From NCBI GenBank assembly GCA_001800515.1, contig MGVN01000069.1:1-10871 (forward strand): a stretch of 10,871 nt of DNA, read 5' to 3'. This stretch comes from Elusimicrobia bacterium RIFOXYB2_FULL_49_7 (GTDB lineage Bacteria > Fibrobacterota > OXYB2-FULL-49-7). Shown one piece after another: positions 1 through 7,243 of the stretch. A model generated the notes under the pieces. It made no database searches. It was not told the origin of the DNA and saw only the letters and a list, made by a program, of their open reading frames with translations. The position numbers were made by a program, and so were the translations under genes. The stretch's first letter is position 1; the number at the start of each line of letters is the position of its first letter.

Positions 1-8
1 CGGATACG

Positions 9-1334
9 ATGATGACTCCGATCCTCCGTGCTTATAATGCCGGGGAACGCGATCAAACCCTTTCCGCCTGCCGCGATTTGCTGAAACGGAAACCAGGCCA
101 TGCGGGCGCTTATTATTACGCCGGTGTCGTCCGGTTCGAGAAAAAGGAGTACGACAAAGCGGCCTATAATTTGCAACGTGCGTTCGGTTATCCGGAAAAA
201 GGATATAATGCCCATTATTATCTTGGATTGATTGCCGAGCGAACGGGTCGGCGGCAGGAGGCGGTCCGGGAATACGACCGGTATATCAAATTGACAAAGA
301 GTGACGCCGGAAAACGGGATGCCGTTTCCCGGCGTGATCGTCTCCTTCGTGACAAACCCGAGTCTTCGCCGTCGGAGGCCTTACCGGTTGCGGAAAAGGC
401 CGATGCGGCCGCGTCCGGCAGCGAATCGTCTTTTCGGATGATGGTGACCGAGGATTTCCCTTTTATCATTGAGGATACGCTTTCCCCCAAGGGACGCAAG
501 ATGCTCTCCGCGCTTGATCTTTTTCTCGATGAAAAATACGATGCCGCCTTGAAAATACTGAAGGAGTTTTACCGGGACAATCCGCGTGATCCGTTGACCG
601 ACAACGCCCTTTATGGACTCGGTCTGATTTATTACCGGATGCGCTTGTTTGATGAAGCCGCTTCTTATCTGGGCCGGGTGGTGACGGATTATCCGAATGG
701 GGATGTGGCCAAATCCGCGGAATTGTTGCGGGCCCGCTTATGGGCCGAACGGGGCGGCTTGGACAGTGCGGTGGCGAGTTTCGACTGTTACCTGAAGAAG
801 TTTCCTCGCGATGCACATTATGCGTATGCCAATACGGCACTCGGGGATATCGCGTTTTCACGCAATGATCCCCAGGAGGCGCTTAAATACTATCTGAAGG
901 CGCTGGGAGCCGAGGAGCGGCCGGATCGGAAGACCGATCTCCATTTCAAGATAGGAGAGAGTTATTTCCGGCAGGGATCGGATCGCGGGATCGATTATTT
1001 TATGCTCGCCGCCAATGCGGATTCCACGCTTAATTCCCATTCCGTCATGGAATCCTGTTTCAGACTCGGGGATTATTACTTCCGCTCGAAGAATCTTGAA
1101 TCCGCCTTGAAGTATTACCGGCAGGCCGTGGCCCGTTTTCCGACATCCTCTCACACGGCCTGGGCACAATACCAAATCGGGAACATTTATAAGATGGGCG
1201 GGCAGTATGAACCCGCCATCAAGACCTATCAGGCGCTGATCGATGCTTTTCCGGATGACTACTGGGCCCTACAGGCGAAATGGAAGAAAGACGATGCCGT
1301 GTGGGAAAACGAATACCGGGAAGTGCTGAAATGA
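9..1334 (+). CDS. Tetratricopeptide-repeat (TPR) protein, probably 5'-truncated by the window edge
   Basis: This is a mostly helical protein built from TPR-like units. One block covers about residues 15-100, with repeats such as AYYYAGVVRFEKKEYDKAA and a following HYYLGLIAERTGRRQEA. An Ala/Ser/Glu-rich linker follows at about 112-142, then a second block from about 165 to 435 with several 34-residue-like units (NALYGLGLIYYRMRLFDEA, CFRLGDYYFRSKNLESA, QYQIGNIYKMGGQYEPA). TPR proteins act as protein-interaction scaffolds, so no reaction can be assigned. The first visible ATG pair is at 9 and 12, but the frame is open to the left edge with no ribosome-binding site visible, so the true start is probably outside the window. 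No signal peptide can be judged. The stop overlaps the next ATG (ATGA at 1331), implying co-translation with the signalling genes downstream. TPR content is certain; the role is unknown. Confidence 0.85.
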   Translation: MMTPILRAYNAGERDQTLSACRDLLKRKPGHAGAYYYAGVVRFEKKEYDKAAYNLQRAFGYPEKGYNAHYYLGLIAERTGRRQEAVREYDRYIKLTKSDAGKRDAVSRRDRLLRDKPESSPSEALPVAEKADAAASGSESSFRMMVTEDFPFIIEDTLSPKGRKMLSALDLFLDEKYDAALKILKEFYRDNPRDPLTDNALYGLGLIYYRMRLFDEAASYLGRVVTDYPNGDVAKSAELLRARLWAERGGLDSAVASFDCYLKKFPRDAHYAYANTALGDIAFSRNDPQEALKYYLKALGAEERPDRKTDLHFKIGESYFRQGSDRGIDYFMLAANADSTLNSHSVMESCFRLGDYYFRSKNLESALKYYRQAVARFPTSSHTAWAQYQIGNIYKMGGQYEPAIKTYQALIDAFPDDYWALQAKWKKDDAVWENEYREVLK

Positions 1335-1693
1335 ATGATCAGGAACTGGTCGAACTGTTATTGTCCAATTATTCGGAACAGTACCGTTTGTATCAGGCAT
1401 TGCTTCAAAATCTGCATGCCGGCCTGCCGCGGACCGGTGAGGCGCCTGATTTACCGCGTATTCTAAAGGTTCTTCAGGAGCGCAATCGGACGTTTGATAC
1501 CATCAAAGCGCTGGACGAACGTATTCAGCGCAATAAGATCGGCTGGGACCGGCGGAAGAACGAACTTCATTCCGTGTCCGCGGAAACGCTTAAAACTTTA
1601 CTCCGAAACATCGCGGATATTCTGGGCAAAGTCATGGAGACCAATACCCGTCTCGAAGAAGCCTTATCCCAGCGGACCGGAAAAAGCGGATAA
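1331..1693 (+). CDS. Small helical protein, FlgN/FliT-chaperone-like (tentative)
   Basis: This 120-residue, charged, leucine-rich protein has no membrane segment or signal peptide. It looks like two long amphipathic helices: about residues 1-30 (MNDQELVELLLSNYSEQYRL) and 42-80 (ILKVLQERNRTFDTIKALDERI), with a third near 85-112. That layout and length fit FlgN- or FliT-type export chaperones, which bind flagellar hook-associated proteins in the cytosol, but I see no diagnostic motif and a plain coiled coil would look the same. The start at 1331 is chosen because its ATG overlaps the stop of the TPR gene in ATGA; an in-frame ATG at 1280 lies well inside that gene and is unlikely. The histidine kinase begins 2 bases after this stop, so the gene is part of the same operon. 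Confidence 0.7.
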   Translation: MNDQELVELLLSNYSEQYRLYQALLQNLHAGLPRTGEAPDLPRILKVLQERNRTFDTIKALDERIQRNKIGWDRRKNELHSVSAETLKTLLRNIADILGKVMETNTRLEEALSQRTGKSG

Positions 1694-1695
1694 AT

Positions 1696-2964
1696 ATGCC
1701 ATCTTCCGATCCCATCCGTCCTGCAGACGCGACTCCCTTCTCGGAAACCGAATACCGCTTTCTCAAGGAGAAGGTGGAGTTCATGAGCCAGGTCATTCCC
1801 CAGCTGATGGAACGGTTTCAGAAGGCGGAGGGCGCCTACGATCGGCTCCAGGAGGATGTCCGCAAGTTGAGCCAGGAACTGGACGGAAAGAATAAGCTTC
1901 TCTCGCGCATTCTGGAGAGTCTGACCAATGCGGTCGTGGCAGTGGATGTGGCGGGACGGATTACCAGTTTCAACCGCGGCGCGGAGCGGATCACCGGTAT
2001 TTCAGCGGAGGAGGCGATAGGAAAGCCTTATCCGGACGTGTTGGGCGGGGGAGTGGATGAAGCCGCCACACTGACACATACCTTGAAGACCGGACAACAC
2101 ATCTCCGCAGGCGAGAAGAAACTTCACCATGCGTCCGGCCATCCGGTTACGGTCGGCTTTACCACGGCCCTGCTGGATGACCAGGAGGGCCGTCCCCTTG
2201 GTGCGCTGGAGGTGATGCAGGACATGACCGAGGTTCGGTACATGCAGGAGGAACTGGTTCGCAGCAGAACCTTGGCTGCGTTGGGTGAAATGGCTGCGGC
2301 AGTGGCCCATGAAATCCGGAATCCCATCGGCGCCATGGGCGGTTTTGCCGCCATGCTGGAAAGCGATTTGGAAAACGATGCGCCCAAGCTTGATTTGGTC
2401 CGAAAACTGATGCGCACCCTTTCACGTCTCAATAAAATCGTGGGCAACCTCCTTGTGTATACCAAGCCGCTTTCCCTTCAATCCTGCGATGTTCATCTCC
2501 AGCAGCATCTGGAGCAGATACTTGATTTTGTGACCATCGGTATGGATGGAACCCGCATACGAATGGAACGACAGTTTCCGGAAAAGCCGATTTTATTGAG
2601 ATCGGATCCGGAAAAAATCGAACAGATTGTCATCAATATCGTTCAGAATGCGGTCAGAGCCATTCCCGAGGAGGGAACTATCACGGTGACGTTGTCCGTG
2701 CGTGAAACGTCGCTGAACGAACGGCTTTTTTTAAACGGGGTCAAGGTCAATCGGGTCGTCTCCGTGGAAATTGCGGATACGGGAAAAGGAATCCGGGAGG
2801 AGGATTTGACGAAAATCTTCAACCCCTTCTTTACGACGCGTGAAGACGGCAACGGACTCGGGTTGTCCATTGTCAAAAAGATGGTTGATTTACATAATGG
2901 AGAGATTTCGGTTAAGAGCCGGGTCGGGGAGGGGAGCGTGTTTACGCTCGCTTTTCCGGGATAA
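1696..2964 (+). CDS. Soluble PAS-domain sensor histidine kinase, NtrB/FlrB-like
   Basis: This 422-residue cytosolic kinase has no transmembrane segment, so it should sense an internal signal. The order is an N-terminal coiled coil (about 18-75), a PAS domain (about 70-185, with LESLTNAVVAVDVAGRITSF), a dimerisation/phosphoacceptor helix with the H-box GEMAAAVAHEIRNP (phosphorylated His at 205), and a HATPase domain. ATP-binding motifs are intact: N-box around N314 and N318 (INIVQNAV), G1 DTGKG at 361-365, F-box NPFFTT at 376-381 and G2 GNGLGLS at 385-391. The kinase should autophosphorylate and pass phosphate to the response regulator encoded 49 bases downstream. The type (PAS, no membrane, NtrC-like partner) resembles FlrB/FleS and AtoS/NtrB-like kinases. 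The start lies 2 bases after the preceding stop, with no clear ribosome-binding site, suggesting translational coupling. The kinase call is firm; the signal is unknown. Confidence 0.95.
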   Translation: MPSSDPIRPADATPFSETEYRFLKEKVEFMSQVIPQLMERFQKAEGAYDRLQEDVRKLSQELDGKNKLLSRILESLTNAVVAVDVAGRITSFNRGAERITGISAEEAIGKPYPDVLGGGVDEAATLTHTLKTGQHISAGEKKLHHASGHPVTVGFTTALLDDQEGRPLGALEVMQDMTEVRYMQEELVRSRTLAALGEMAAAVAHEIRNPIGAMGGFAAMLESDLENDAPKLDLVRKLMRTLSRLNKIVGNLLVYTKPLSLQSCDVHLQQHLEQILDFVTIGMDGTRIRMERQFPEKPILLRSDPEKIEQIVINIVQNAVRAIPEEGTITVTLSVRETSLNERLFLNGVKVNRVVSVEIADTGKGIREEDLTKIFNPFFTTREDGNGLGLSIVKKMVDLHNGEISVKSRVGEGSVFTLAFPG

Positions 2965-3013
2965 CGACATCACAGACGAAAACCCTCAGGGATAAAAAAG
3001 AAGGAAGGCATTT

Positions 3014-4393
3014 ATGGGTATTGAAAACAGGATTCTGGTTGTAGATGATGACGTCAATATGCGCAATATGCTGGTGACCGCACTCTCGCGAACGGTCGGA
3101 TACAATGTCTGCGAGGCGGAGAACGGTGAGCGTGCGCTGGACTGTCTCAAAGAGGATGAGGTGGACCTGGTCCTGTCGGATATGAAGATGCCAGGCATGA
3201 CCGGTCTTCAGTTGCTGAAGACGATTCGGGACGGCGGGAACAGCGTTCCGTTCATTATTCTGACGGCCTATGGGACCATTGAAAACGCCGTGGATGCCAT
3301 GCGCTTAGGGGCCACGGACTATCTTGAAAAGGGCGACACGTCCATGCTCAAGGCGCTTGATGTCAAGGTCAAAAAGTGTCTGGAGATTAAGGCGCTCATC
3401 GATGAAAACGCCGCGTTGCGGGAGGCGCTGGATAAACGTTATCGCTATGTCTGGAAAAGCCGCATCATGGAAGATATTACGCGAAAAGTGGAGAACGTGG
3501 CGACCTCTAATTCCACGGTGCTGATTCTGGGGGAGAGTGGAACCGGCAAGGAGCTGGTTTCCCGCGCCATTCACTATGGCAGCAAACGCGCACGGGGCAC
3601 CTTCATCAAAATCAATTGCGCCGCCATTCCTGAAACCCTGATTGAATCCGAACTTTTCGGCTATGAAAAAGGGGCCTTTACCGGTGCATTGCGGCGATCG
3701 CGGGGGAAGTTCGAGATCGCCAGCGGCGGTACGCTGCTCCTGGACGAAATCGGAGAGATGCCCCTGTTGGTTCAATCCAAGCTCTTGCGCGTATTGCAGG
3801 AAAAGGAAATAACGAAAATCGGGGCGGAAGCGCCTATCCCGGTCGATGTGCGTGTCATTGCCACGACCAACCGCGATCTCAAGGAAGAAGTCGCCAAGGG
3901 ACGTTTTCGTGAAGATCTTTTCTTCCGTCTAAACGTCATTCCGCTTGTTATTCCGCCGCTGCGCCACCGGAAGGAGGATATCCGTCCGCTGGCGGAGCAT
4001 TTTATACAGAAGGTCAATGAGGAGAACGGTTTTGCCATCACCGGTATCAGTGATGAGGCGCTGGAGGTGCTGCAGCAGTATGATTGGCCGGGCAATGTGC
4101 GCGAACTCGAAAATACCATTGAGCGCGCCTCGGTCATGATGCGCAGCGGCAATCTGGAAAAGAGCGCCATCGAGCTGACCGGCTCCATTCGGAAGGCCGC
4201 ACCCGCAGGATTTGAAGCCGGAACCACCATTGCGGAAATGGAAAAGCAGCTGATCTACCGGACCCTGGAATATTGTAAAGGCAATAAGACCAAGGTGGCT
4301 GAAATACTCGCCATTTCTATTCGCACGCTTCGGAATAAGCTGAATGAATATGAGGGCCGCGGAACAGAAGCGATTGAGAGCGTGGAAGAGTAA
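3014..4393 (+). CDS. NtrC-family sigma-54-dependent response regulator (FlrC/AtoC-like)
   Basis: This 459-residue transcriptional activator works with RNA polymerase carrying sigma-54. The receiver domain (about 6-125) has acidic residues D11-D13, phosphoacceptor D56 (SDMKMPG), T84 and K106. The AAA+ domain (about 145-380) has Walker A GESGTGKE at 173-180, the sigma-54 contact loop GAFTGA at 220-225, Walker B TLLLDE at 240-245, and WPGNVRELEN near its end. A Fis-type helix-turn-helix lies at the C-terminus (GNKTKVAEILAISIRTLRNK). It starts 49 bases after the kinase with a good AAGGAAGG ribosome site at 3001-3008, and is its obvious partner. The Fis-domain sequence resembles FlrC/FleR, which activate flagellar genes, but no flagellar target is visible here. 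The proline that usually follows the receiver lysine is glycine (EKGD), an unusual detail. It is the last gene of the operon; the next genes face it. Confidence 0.97.
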   Translation: MGIENRILVVDDDVNMRNMLVTALSRTVGYNVCEAENGERALDCLKEDEVDLVLSDMKMPGMTGLQLLKTIRDGGNSVPFIILTAYGTIENAVDAMRLGATDYLEKGDTSMLKALDVKVKKCLEIKALIDENAALREALDKRYRYVWKSRIMEDITRKVENVATSNSTVLILGESGTGKELVSRAIHYGSKRARGTFIKINCAAIPETLIESELFGYEKGAFTGALRRSRGKFEIASGGTLLLDEIGEMPLLVQSKLLRVLQEKEITKIGAEAPIPVDVRVIATTNRDLKEEVAKGRFREDLFFRLNVIPLVIPPLRHRKEDIRPLAEHFIQKVNEENGFAITGISDEALEVLQQYDWPGNVRELENTIERASVMMRSGNLEKSAIELTGSIRKAAPAGFEAGTTIAEMEKQLIYRTLEYCKGNKTKVAEILAISIRTLRNKLNEYEGRGTEAIESVEE

Positions 4394-4448
4394 CGCGATT
4401 CCCGTACGCCGTCTGAAACAAAATAGCTTCGGTTTGATAGGGCCTGCA

Positions 4449-4760
4449 TCATCTTGTTTTCCGGAAAAAATCATTCGACAAACATTTGTCGTAAATAAGG
4501 GCTGTCTTTTTCTTTTTGGATAACCGTTTGAAGGCATATTCCATTTTAAGCGCCAAGGGAAGCTTCCCTATTTTTTGAACCAACACCAGGGCAATGGCTT
4601 TATGCGCACGCAAATATTTGGCTGCTTTGGGTCCTTGTGAAACATGCTCCTGGAAACGCCGTTTGACATCAATCGTAATGCCGGTGTAAAAAGTTTAATC
4701 CTCGGTCTCGATCACATAGAGAGACCAGATAGGGGATGACGGCTTTTTCAGTCGGCTCAA
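4449..4760 (-). pseudogene. GIY-YIG nuclease-domain protein (UPF0213/YhbQ-like), interrupted by an in-frame TAA
   Basis: Read on the minus strand, this is one continuous GIY-YIG domain of about 103 codons except for a TAA at 4697-4695 (codon 22). Before it: IWSLYVIETED. After it: TFYTGITIDVKRRFQEH, then KAAKYLRAHKAIALV and ALKMEYAFKRLSKKKKTALI. These match the family in order: the LYV and YTGI halves of the GIY-YIG motif, the conserved Arg (KRRF) and the conserved Glu (MEYA). The stop falls in the short turn between the two strands, where relatives carry residues such as DGK or DGT. There is no frameshift, and the reading frame runs on to a TGA at 4451-4449. The likely start is TTG at 4760-4758, overlapping the stop of the TIM-barrel gene as TTGA. 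Known members are small single-domain proteins of this size, often of unclear function. A recent nonsense mutation or a base-call error are both possible. Confidence 0.85.
4476..4491. terminator. Inverted repeat between converging genes, weak terminator candidate
   Basis: CGACAAACATTTGTCG is a perfect 7-bp inverted repeat around a 2-base centre, forming a 6-bp stem with a 4-base loop. It lies within the last codons of the GIY-YIG pseudogene, where two transcription units converge. On the minus strand it is followed after four bases by a run of six T, which would suit a weak intrinsic terminator. On the plus strand no T-run follows. It is short and could be chance within coding sequence. Confidence 0.3.
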
Positions 4761-5539
4761 CCCAATTCTTGGACAATACGACTCAGAAATTCAAATTCCC
4801 GCTTAGCGGTATGAATAATGGGTCGATGGTGATAGGCGTGTTCTACGGAAAGTGCGCCGTCATAGCCTGCTTTGCGTAAAATTTCAATTTCCTTACGGAT
4901 GTCATACATGCCATCTGAAAGATGGGTGAAATGGCCTTCTGTGTCGTAGTTATTCAGGTGAGCATGGCGGACATAAGGGGCGAGTAAACGCGTGGAGTCA
5001 TAGACATCGGGTTCCCCTTTCAAGGGAATTTGAAGGTTCACATGGAAATTGGGACAATCTGTCATTTCAAGCAATTTAAGAATACCGGTGCTGTTTTCCG
5101 CCAAGGTGCCATGATGCGTTTCAACCGCATAGGCTATGCCCGATTGGTCCCCTTCTTTACAAATAAGGCGCAGCGCGTCCGTGGCTTCTTTCCAGATGTC
5201 CGGTGTGGCGTTGTCTGTGCCGATGCTGCCATTGCCCAAAGGTCCTGTAAAAACCCGGATAAAGGGGGCCTTGAACCTTTTCGCGTAACCAATCATTTCT
5301 TGGTTGAGCGCCAGACTCTTTTCAATAGCGGCCCGGCCTTGGACGACATTGAAATAGGTGTTGATTTGAATCATGGAAAGGTGGTATTCGGTGAGGATTG
5401 CTTCCAATTTGTCCGCGCCGAAATCCCGGATTCTCTGGTCTTTGCTTTCCACTTTTTGGTAGCCGATTTGGGCAAGACCCATCATTCCTTCAACGAATTC
5501 AGCGTTATTGAAAGCCTGCTCGACAAAGGTTATTTCCAT
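4757..5539 (-). CDS. TIM-barrel sugar-phosphate isomerase/epimerase-like enzyme (AP endonuclease 2 fold)
   Basis: This 260-residue cytosolic protein has the length and pattern of the xylose-isomerase-like TIM-barrel family (sugar phosphate isomerases/epimerases, IolE/IolI/hydroxypyruvate-isomerase relatives). Visible marks are YAVETHHGTLAEN with candidate metal ligand E140 and nearby H142/H143, RHAHLNNYD with H192/H194, and ALSVEHAYHH with E233 near the end. The usual Asp-containing strand reads FHVNLQIP at 165-172, so one typical metal ligand appears replaced. The substrate cannot be named. The gene follows the MFS transporter on the same strand, 223 bases away, and probably acts on what that transporter imports under the LacI regulator. 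I chose the ATG at 5539 because the family fold begins at MEITFVEQAF. The frame stays open upstream to 5665, but that stretch is pyrimidine-rich and unlike the family. No ribosome-binding site is visible before 5539, so the start is uncertain. Confidence 0.88.
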   Translation of the reverse strand: MEITFVEQAFNNAEFVEGMMGLAQIGYQKVESKDQRIRDFGADKLEAILTEYHLSMIQINTYFNVVQGRAAIEKSLALNQEMIGYAKRFKAPFIRVFTGPLGNGSIGTDNATPDIWKEATDALRLICKEGDQSGIAYAVETHHGTLAENSTGILKLLEMTDCPNFHVNLQIPLKGEPDVYDSTRLLAPYVRHAHLNNYDTEGHFTHLSDGMYDIRKEIEILRKAGYDGALSVEHAYHHRPIIHTAKREFEFLSRIVQELG

Positions 5540-5762
5540 GGCTAAAATATAAAAAAGGAAGGAGGAGAAAGAAAATGGTTTGTCCTTTTGTCGGACACGA
5601 TGCCTCCCGTTAATCATCCTCTTAAAACAACGGACATGGGTTTCCATATCCGGAGCGGTGTCCACGACCTGACCTATTATGATTGGGAACAGTTTCTGGA
5701 TTTCGCGGAGCGCTGCTTTGGACGAGAGAAACCGGCCGGGAGAAATACGAAAACAACAACCT
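5540..5762. other. Intergenic gap between the transporter and isomerase genes, no assignable gene
   Basis: These 223 bases separate two same-strand genes and contain no recognisable coding sequence. The part next to the isomerase start reads as a C/T-rich tract on the minus strand. Its plus-strand complement holds a perfect Shine-Dalgarno-like AAGGAGG at 5557-5563 region followed by ATG at 5575, but that frame stops after 12 codons (TAA at 5611-5613). Another plus frame (5588-5794) is open for 68 codons and includes YYDWEQFLDFAERCFG, which I do not recognise. A short inverted repeat TGTCC/GGACA lies at 5581-5597. I see no clear terminator or promoter. Confidence 0.5.
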
Positions 5763-7094
5763 CTAAATTTCTTTCACCGTCCGTTTTCCCATGATAAAAA
5801 GCGGTATGATTGAAATGAAAGAGATGATTGTGCCGATAGCGAAAATCAGATGATAATGGTTGAGTGTTGCTCCGAGGACGGAGATTGACCATCCCTGAAT
5901 ATGACGCATCAGCGCACCTGCGCCCACAACGCTTGTGATGCCGATAATACCCGTGGCCAGGCTTGTGACGGCCATATAGCCGGAACGGCCCTTATCCGGA
6001 AATATCTCAAGCGCCAGGTTGGTCTGCAACATATTTCCGTTGGCCCAGCCCAGGCTGGAAAGAATAGCATAAACGACAATCGGCATCCAGCCTAACCATG
6101 CCGTGGATACCCATAGCAACATGGACGCAACCAAGATGAGTGAGATAATTATCAACGGAATGCGATTTCCCTTTTTGTCCGTAATTTTGCCAAAAAAAAG
6201 CAGTGCGATAATCGACGCAATGGGCTGTCCTATGTTTACCAGCGTCAGTTTTGTCAGGCTGAAATGAAATTGGTCGAACATATAGGCTGCGGAAAAAGCG
6301 AATAAAAGACTGCGGCCTCCTGCCCAGATCGCCATATAGGTGACATAGCACCAGAATGGAAGGCTCCGATAATTAAGCCTATCATGATGGGTCGCTCCGC
6401 TTGCAATGAAGTTGGCATTCTTCGGAGTTCGATCCACAATGGTTTGAAAAATAGGAATGACGATGAAGAAAGAAATGACAAAAATAATGTAAAACCCGGC
6501 ATAGGTCTTGGAAGACGGCCAGAGATCTCCCATACGACTGAATAGAAAATTGAACATCAGCCCTGCCACCACATAGACAATCCACTTATAGCTTGAAAAC
6601 CAACCCCGTTTGCTTTCCGGTACCAAATCTCCAATCCATGAGTTTTCAATATTTTTCAAGGTTCCACCCAGAGCGGTAAACAGAACACCCAAGATCAGAT
6701 AGGACCAAAGGGAAAAGGGCTTGTAGGCGGAGAAATGGCTTGGAAGCAGGATGGAGATGGCAATAAAGAACGCCAGAGCAGCTGCTATGGTGAGCGCGGC
6801 AGTCATGGCTTTGCGATCTGAATTGTATTTCTTTAGGAGTAGAGTGCCTGACCATGAGAAGAGATTGCTGATGCCCATGGTGGCACCAAAAATACCCAGA
6901 TGGAACGAATCCCCTCCCAGGTGTCGAATTATGACGGTCGTTAATGCGCCGAGGCTATTTTCTTCGGAAGAGTAGAGGACATTGCCTATGCCGATTTTCT
7001 TCCGCGCATCGTGCAGCATTCGTTCATCCGTAACCTGGCCATGTTCATTAACATGGTTTGGTTGCAAATCTTTTTCAGGATATTTTTTCCACAT
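5763..7094 (-). CDS. Major facilitator superfamily (MFS) transporter, probably sugar-related
   Basis: This integral inner-membrane carrier of about 443 residues should move a small solute by facilitated or ion-coupled transport. About eleven to twelve hydrophobic segments are visible, for example LTIAAALAFFIAISILL, YIIFVISFFIVIPIFQTIV, IPLIIISLILVASMLLWV and IGTIISFISIIPLFIM. The loop FGKITDKKGNRIPL is a clear MFS motif A (GxxxDxxGxR type) in the second half. An N-terminal cytosolic tail of about 35 residues precedes the first membrane segment. Divergence from a LacI-family gene and the following isomerase-like gene point to a carbohydrate or polyol, but the substrate is inferred only. I chose ATG at 7094; an in-frame TTG at 7112 would add six residues. 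Neither has a good ribosome-binding site. The stop is TAG at 5765-5763. The family call is firm. Confidence 0.93.
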   Translation of the reverse strand: MWKKYPEKDLQPNHVNEHGQVTDERMLHDARKKIGIGNVLYSSEENSLGALTTVIIRHLGGDSFHLGIFGATMGISNLFSWSGTLLLKKYNSDRKAMTAALTIAAALAFFIAISILLPSHFSAYKPFSLWSYLILGVLFTALGGTLKNIENSWIGDLVPESKRGWFSSYKWIVYVVAGLMFNFLFSRMGDLWPSSKTYAGFYIIFVISFFIVIPIFQTIVDRTPKNANFIASGATHHDRLNYRSLPFWCYVTYMAIWAGGRSLLFAFSAAYMFDQFHFSLTKLTLVNIGQPIASIIALLFFGKITDKKGNRIPLIIISLILVASMLLWVSTAWLGWMPIVVYAILSSLGWANGNMLQTNLALEIFPDKGRSGYMAVTSLATGIIGITSVVGAGALMRHIQGWSISVLGATLNHYHLIFAIGTIISFISIIPLFIMGKRTVKEI

Positions 7095-7129
7095 AAGGGT
7101 TATTTTCAACAAGGAAACAAGGCGATAAG

Positions 7130-7137
7130 TTTCGAAA
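7130..7137. promoter_or_regulatory. Palindrome TTTCGAAA, candidate LacI-family half-site pair
   Basis: This perfect 8-bp palindrome with a central CG lies about 36 bases upstream of the transporter ATG. LacI/GalR-family operators are usually palindromes with a central CG, so this is the best classical operator candidate in the divergent region. It is short, and I see no second full copy. Confidence 0.35.
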
Positions 7138-7185
7138 TAAAACTAATTAATAATGACAAATAAAGGCAAATAAATTATTATAACA

Positions 7186-7215
7186 TTGATATTGTATCCA
7201 TGTAATTTGTAGATT
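7186..7215 (+). promoter_or_regulatory. Candidate sigma-70 promoter for the LacI-family gene
   Basis: TTGATA at 7186-7191 (five of six to the -35 consensus) is followed after 18 bases by TAGATT at 7210-7215 (four of six to the -10). Transcription would begin near 7222, inside the GAAAC array, so a protein bound there would repress. In an AT-rich region such matches arise easily. Confidence 0.3.
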
Positions 7216-7218
7216 CAA

Positions 7219-7243
7219 GAAACAAAGCGAAACATATGGAAAC
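7219..7243 (+). repeat. Three GAAAC direct repeats with exact 10-bp spacing
   Basis: GAAAC begins at 7219, 7229 and 7239, separated by AAAGC and ATATG. The spacing is one DNA helical turn, which would place all three pentamers on one face. The array ends 7 bases before the LacI-family start codon, and GGAA at 7238-7241 probably doubles as its ribosome-binding site. A matching GGAAACAA occurs at 7113-7120 near the transporter start. This suggests a protein-binding array, possibly autoregulatory. Confidence 0.6.

Noticed and set aside
3305..3775. Minus-strand open frame of 156 codons
   Set aside because: It is antisense to the receiver and AAA+ domains of the response regulator, with no protein-like motifs.
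4394..4448. Terminator for the signalling operon
   Set aside because: Only a trivial AAAC/GTTT pairing is seen, without a T-run.
3929..4537. Long minus-strand open frame of 202 codons
   Set aside because: It is antisense to the AAA+ and Fis domains of the response regulator and to the GIY-YIG remnant, and has no recognisable domain.
5030..5545. Plus-strand open frame of 171 codons
   Set aside because: It is antisense to the TIM-barrel gene, whose minus-strand translation shows family motifs; the plus-strand frame shows none.
5539..5665. Longer N-terminus for the TIM-barrel protein
   Set aside because: The extra residues derive from a pyrimidine-rich stretch and precede the normal first strand of the fold; the frame is open, but nothing supports translation.
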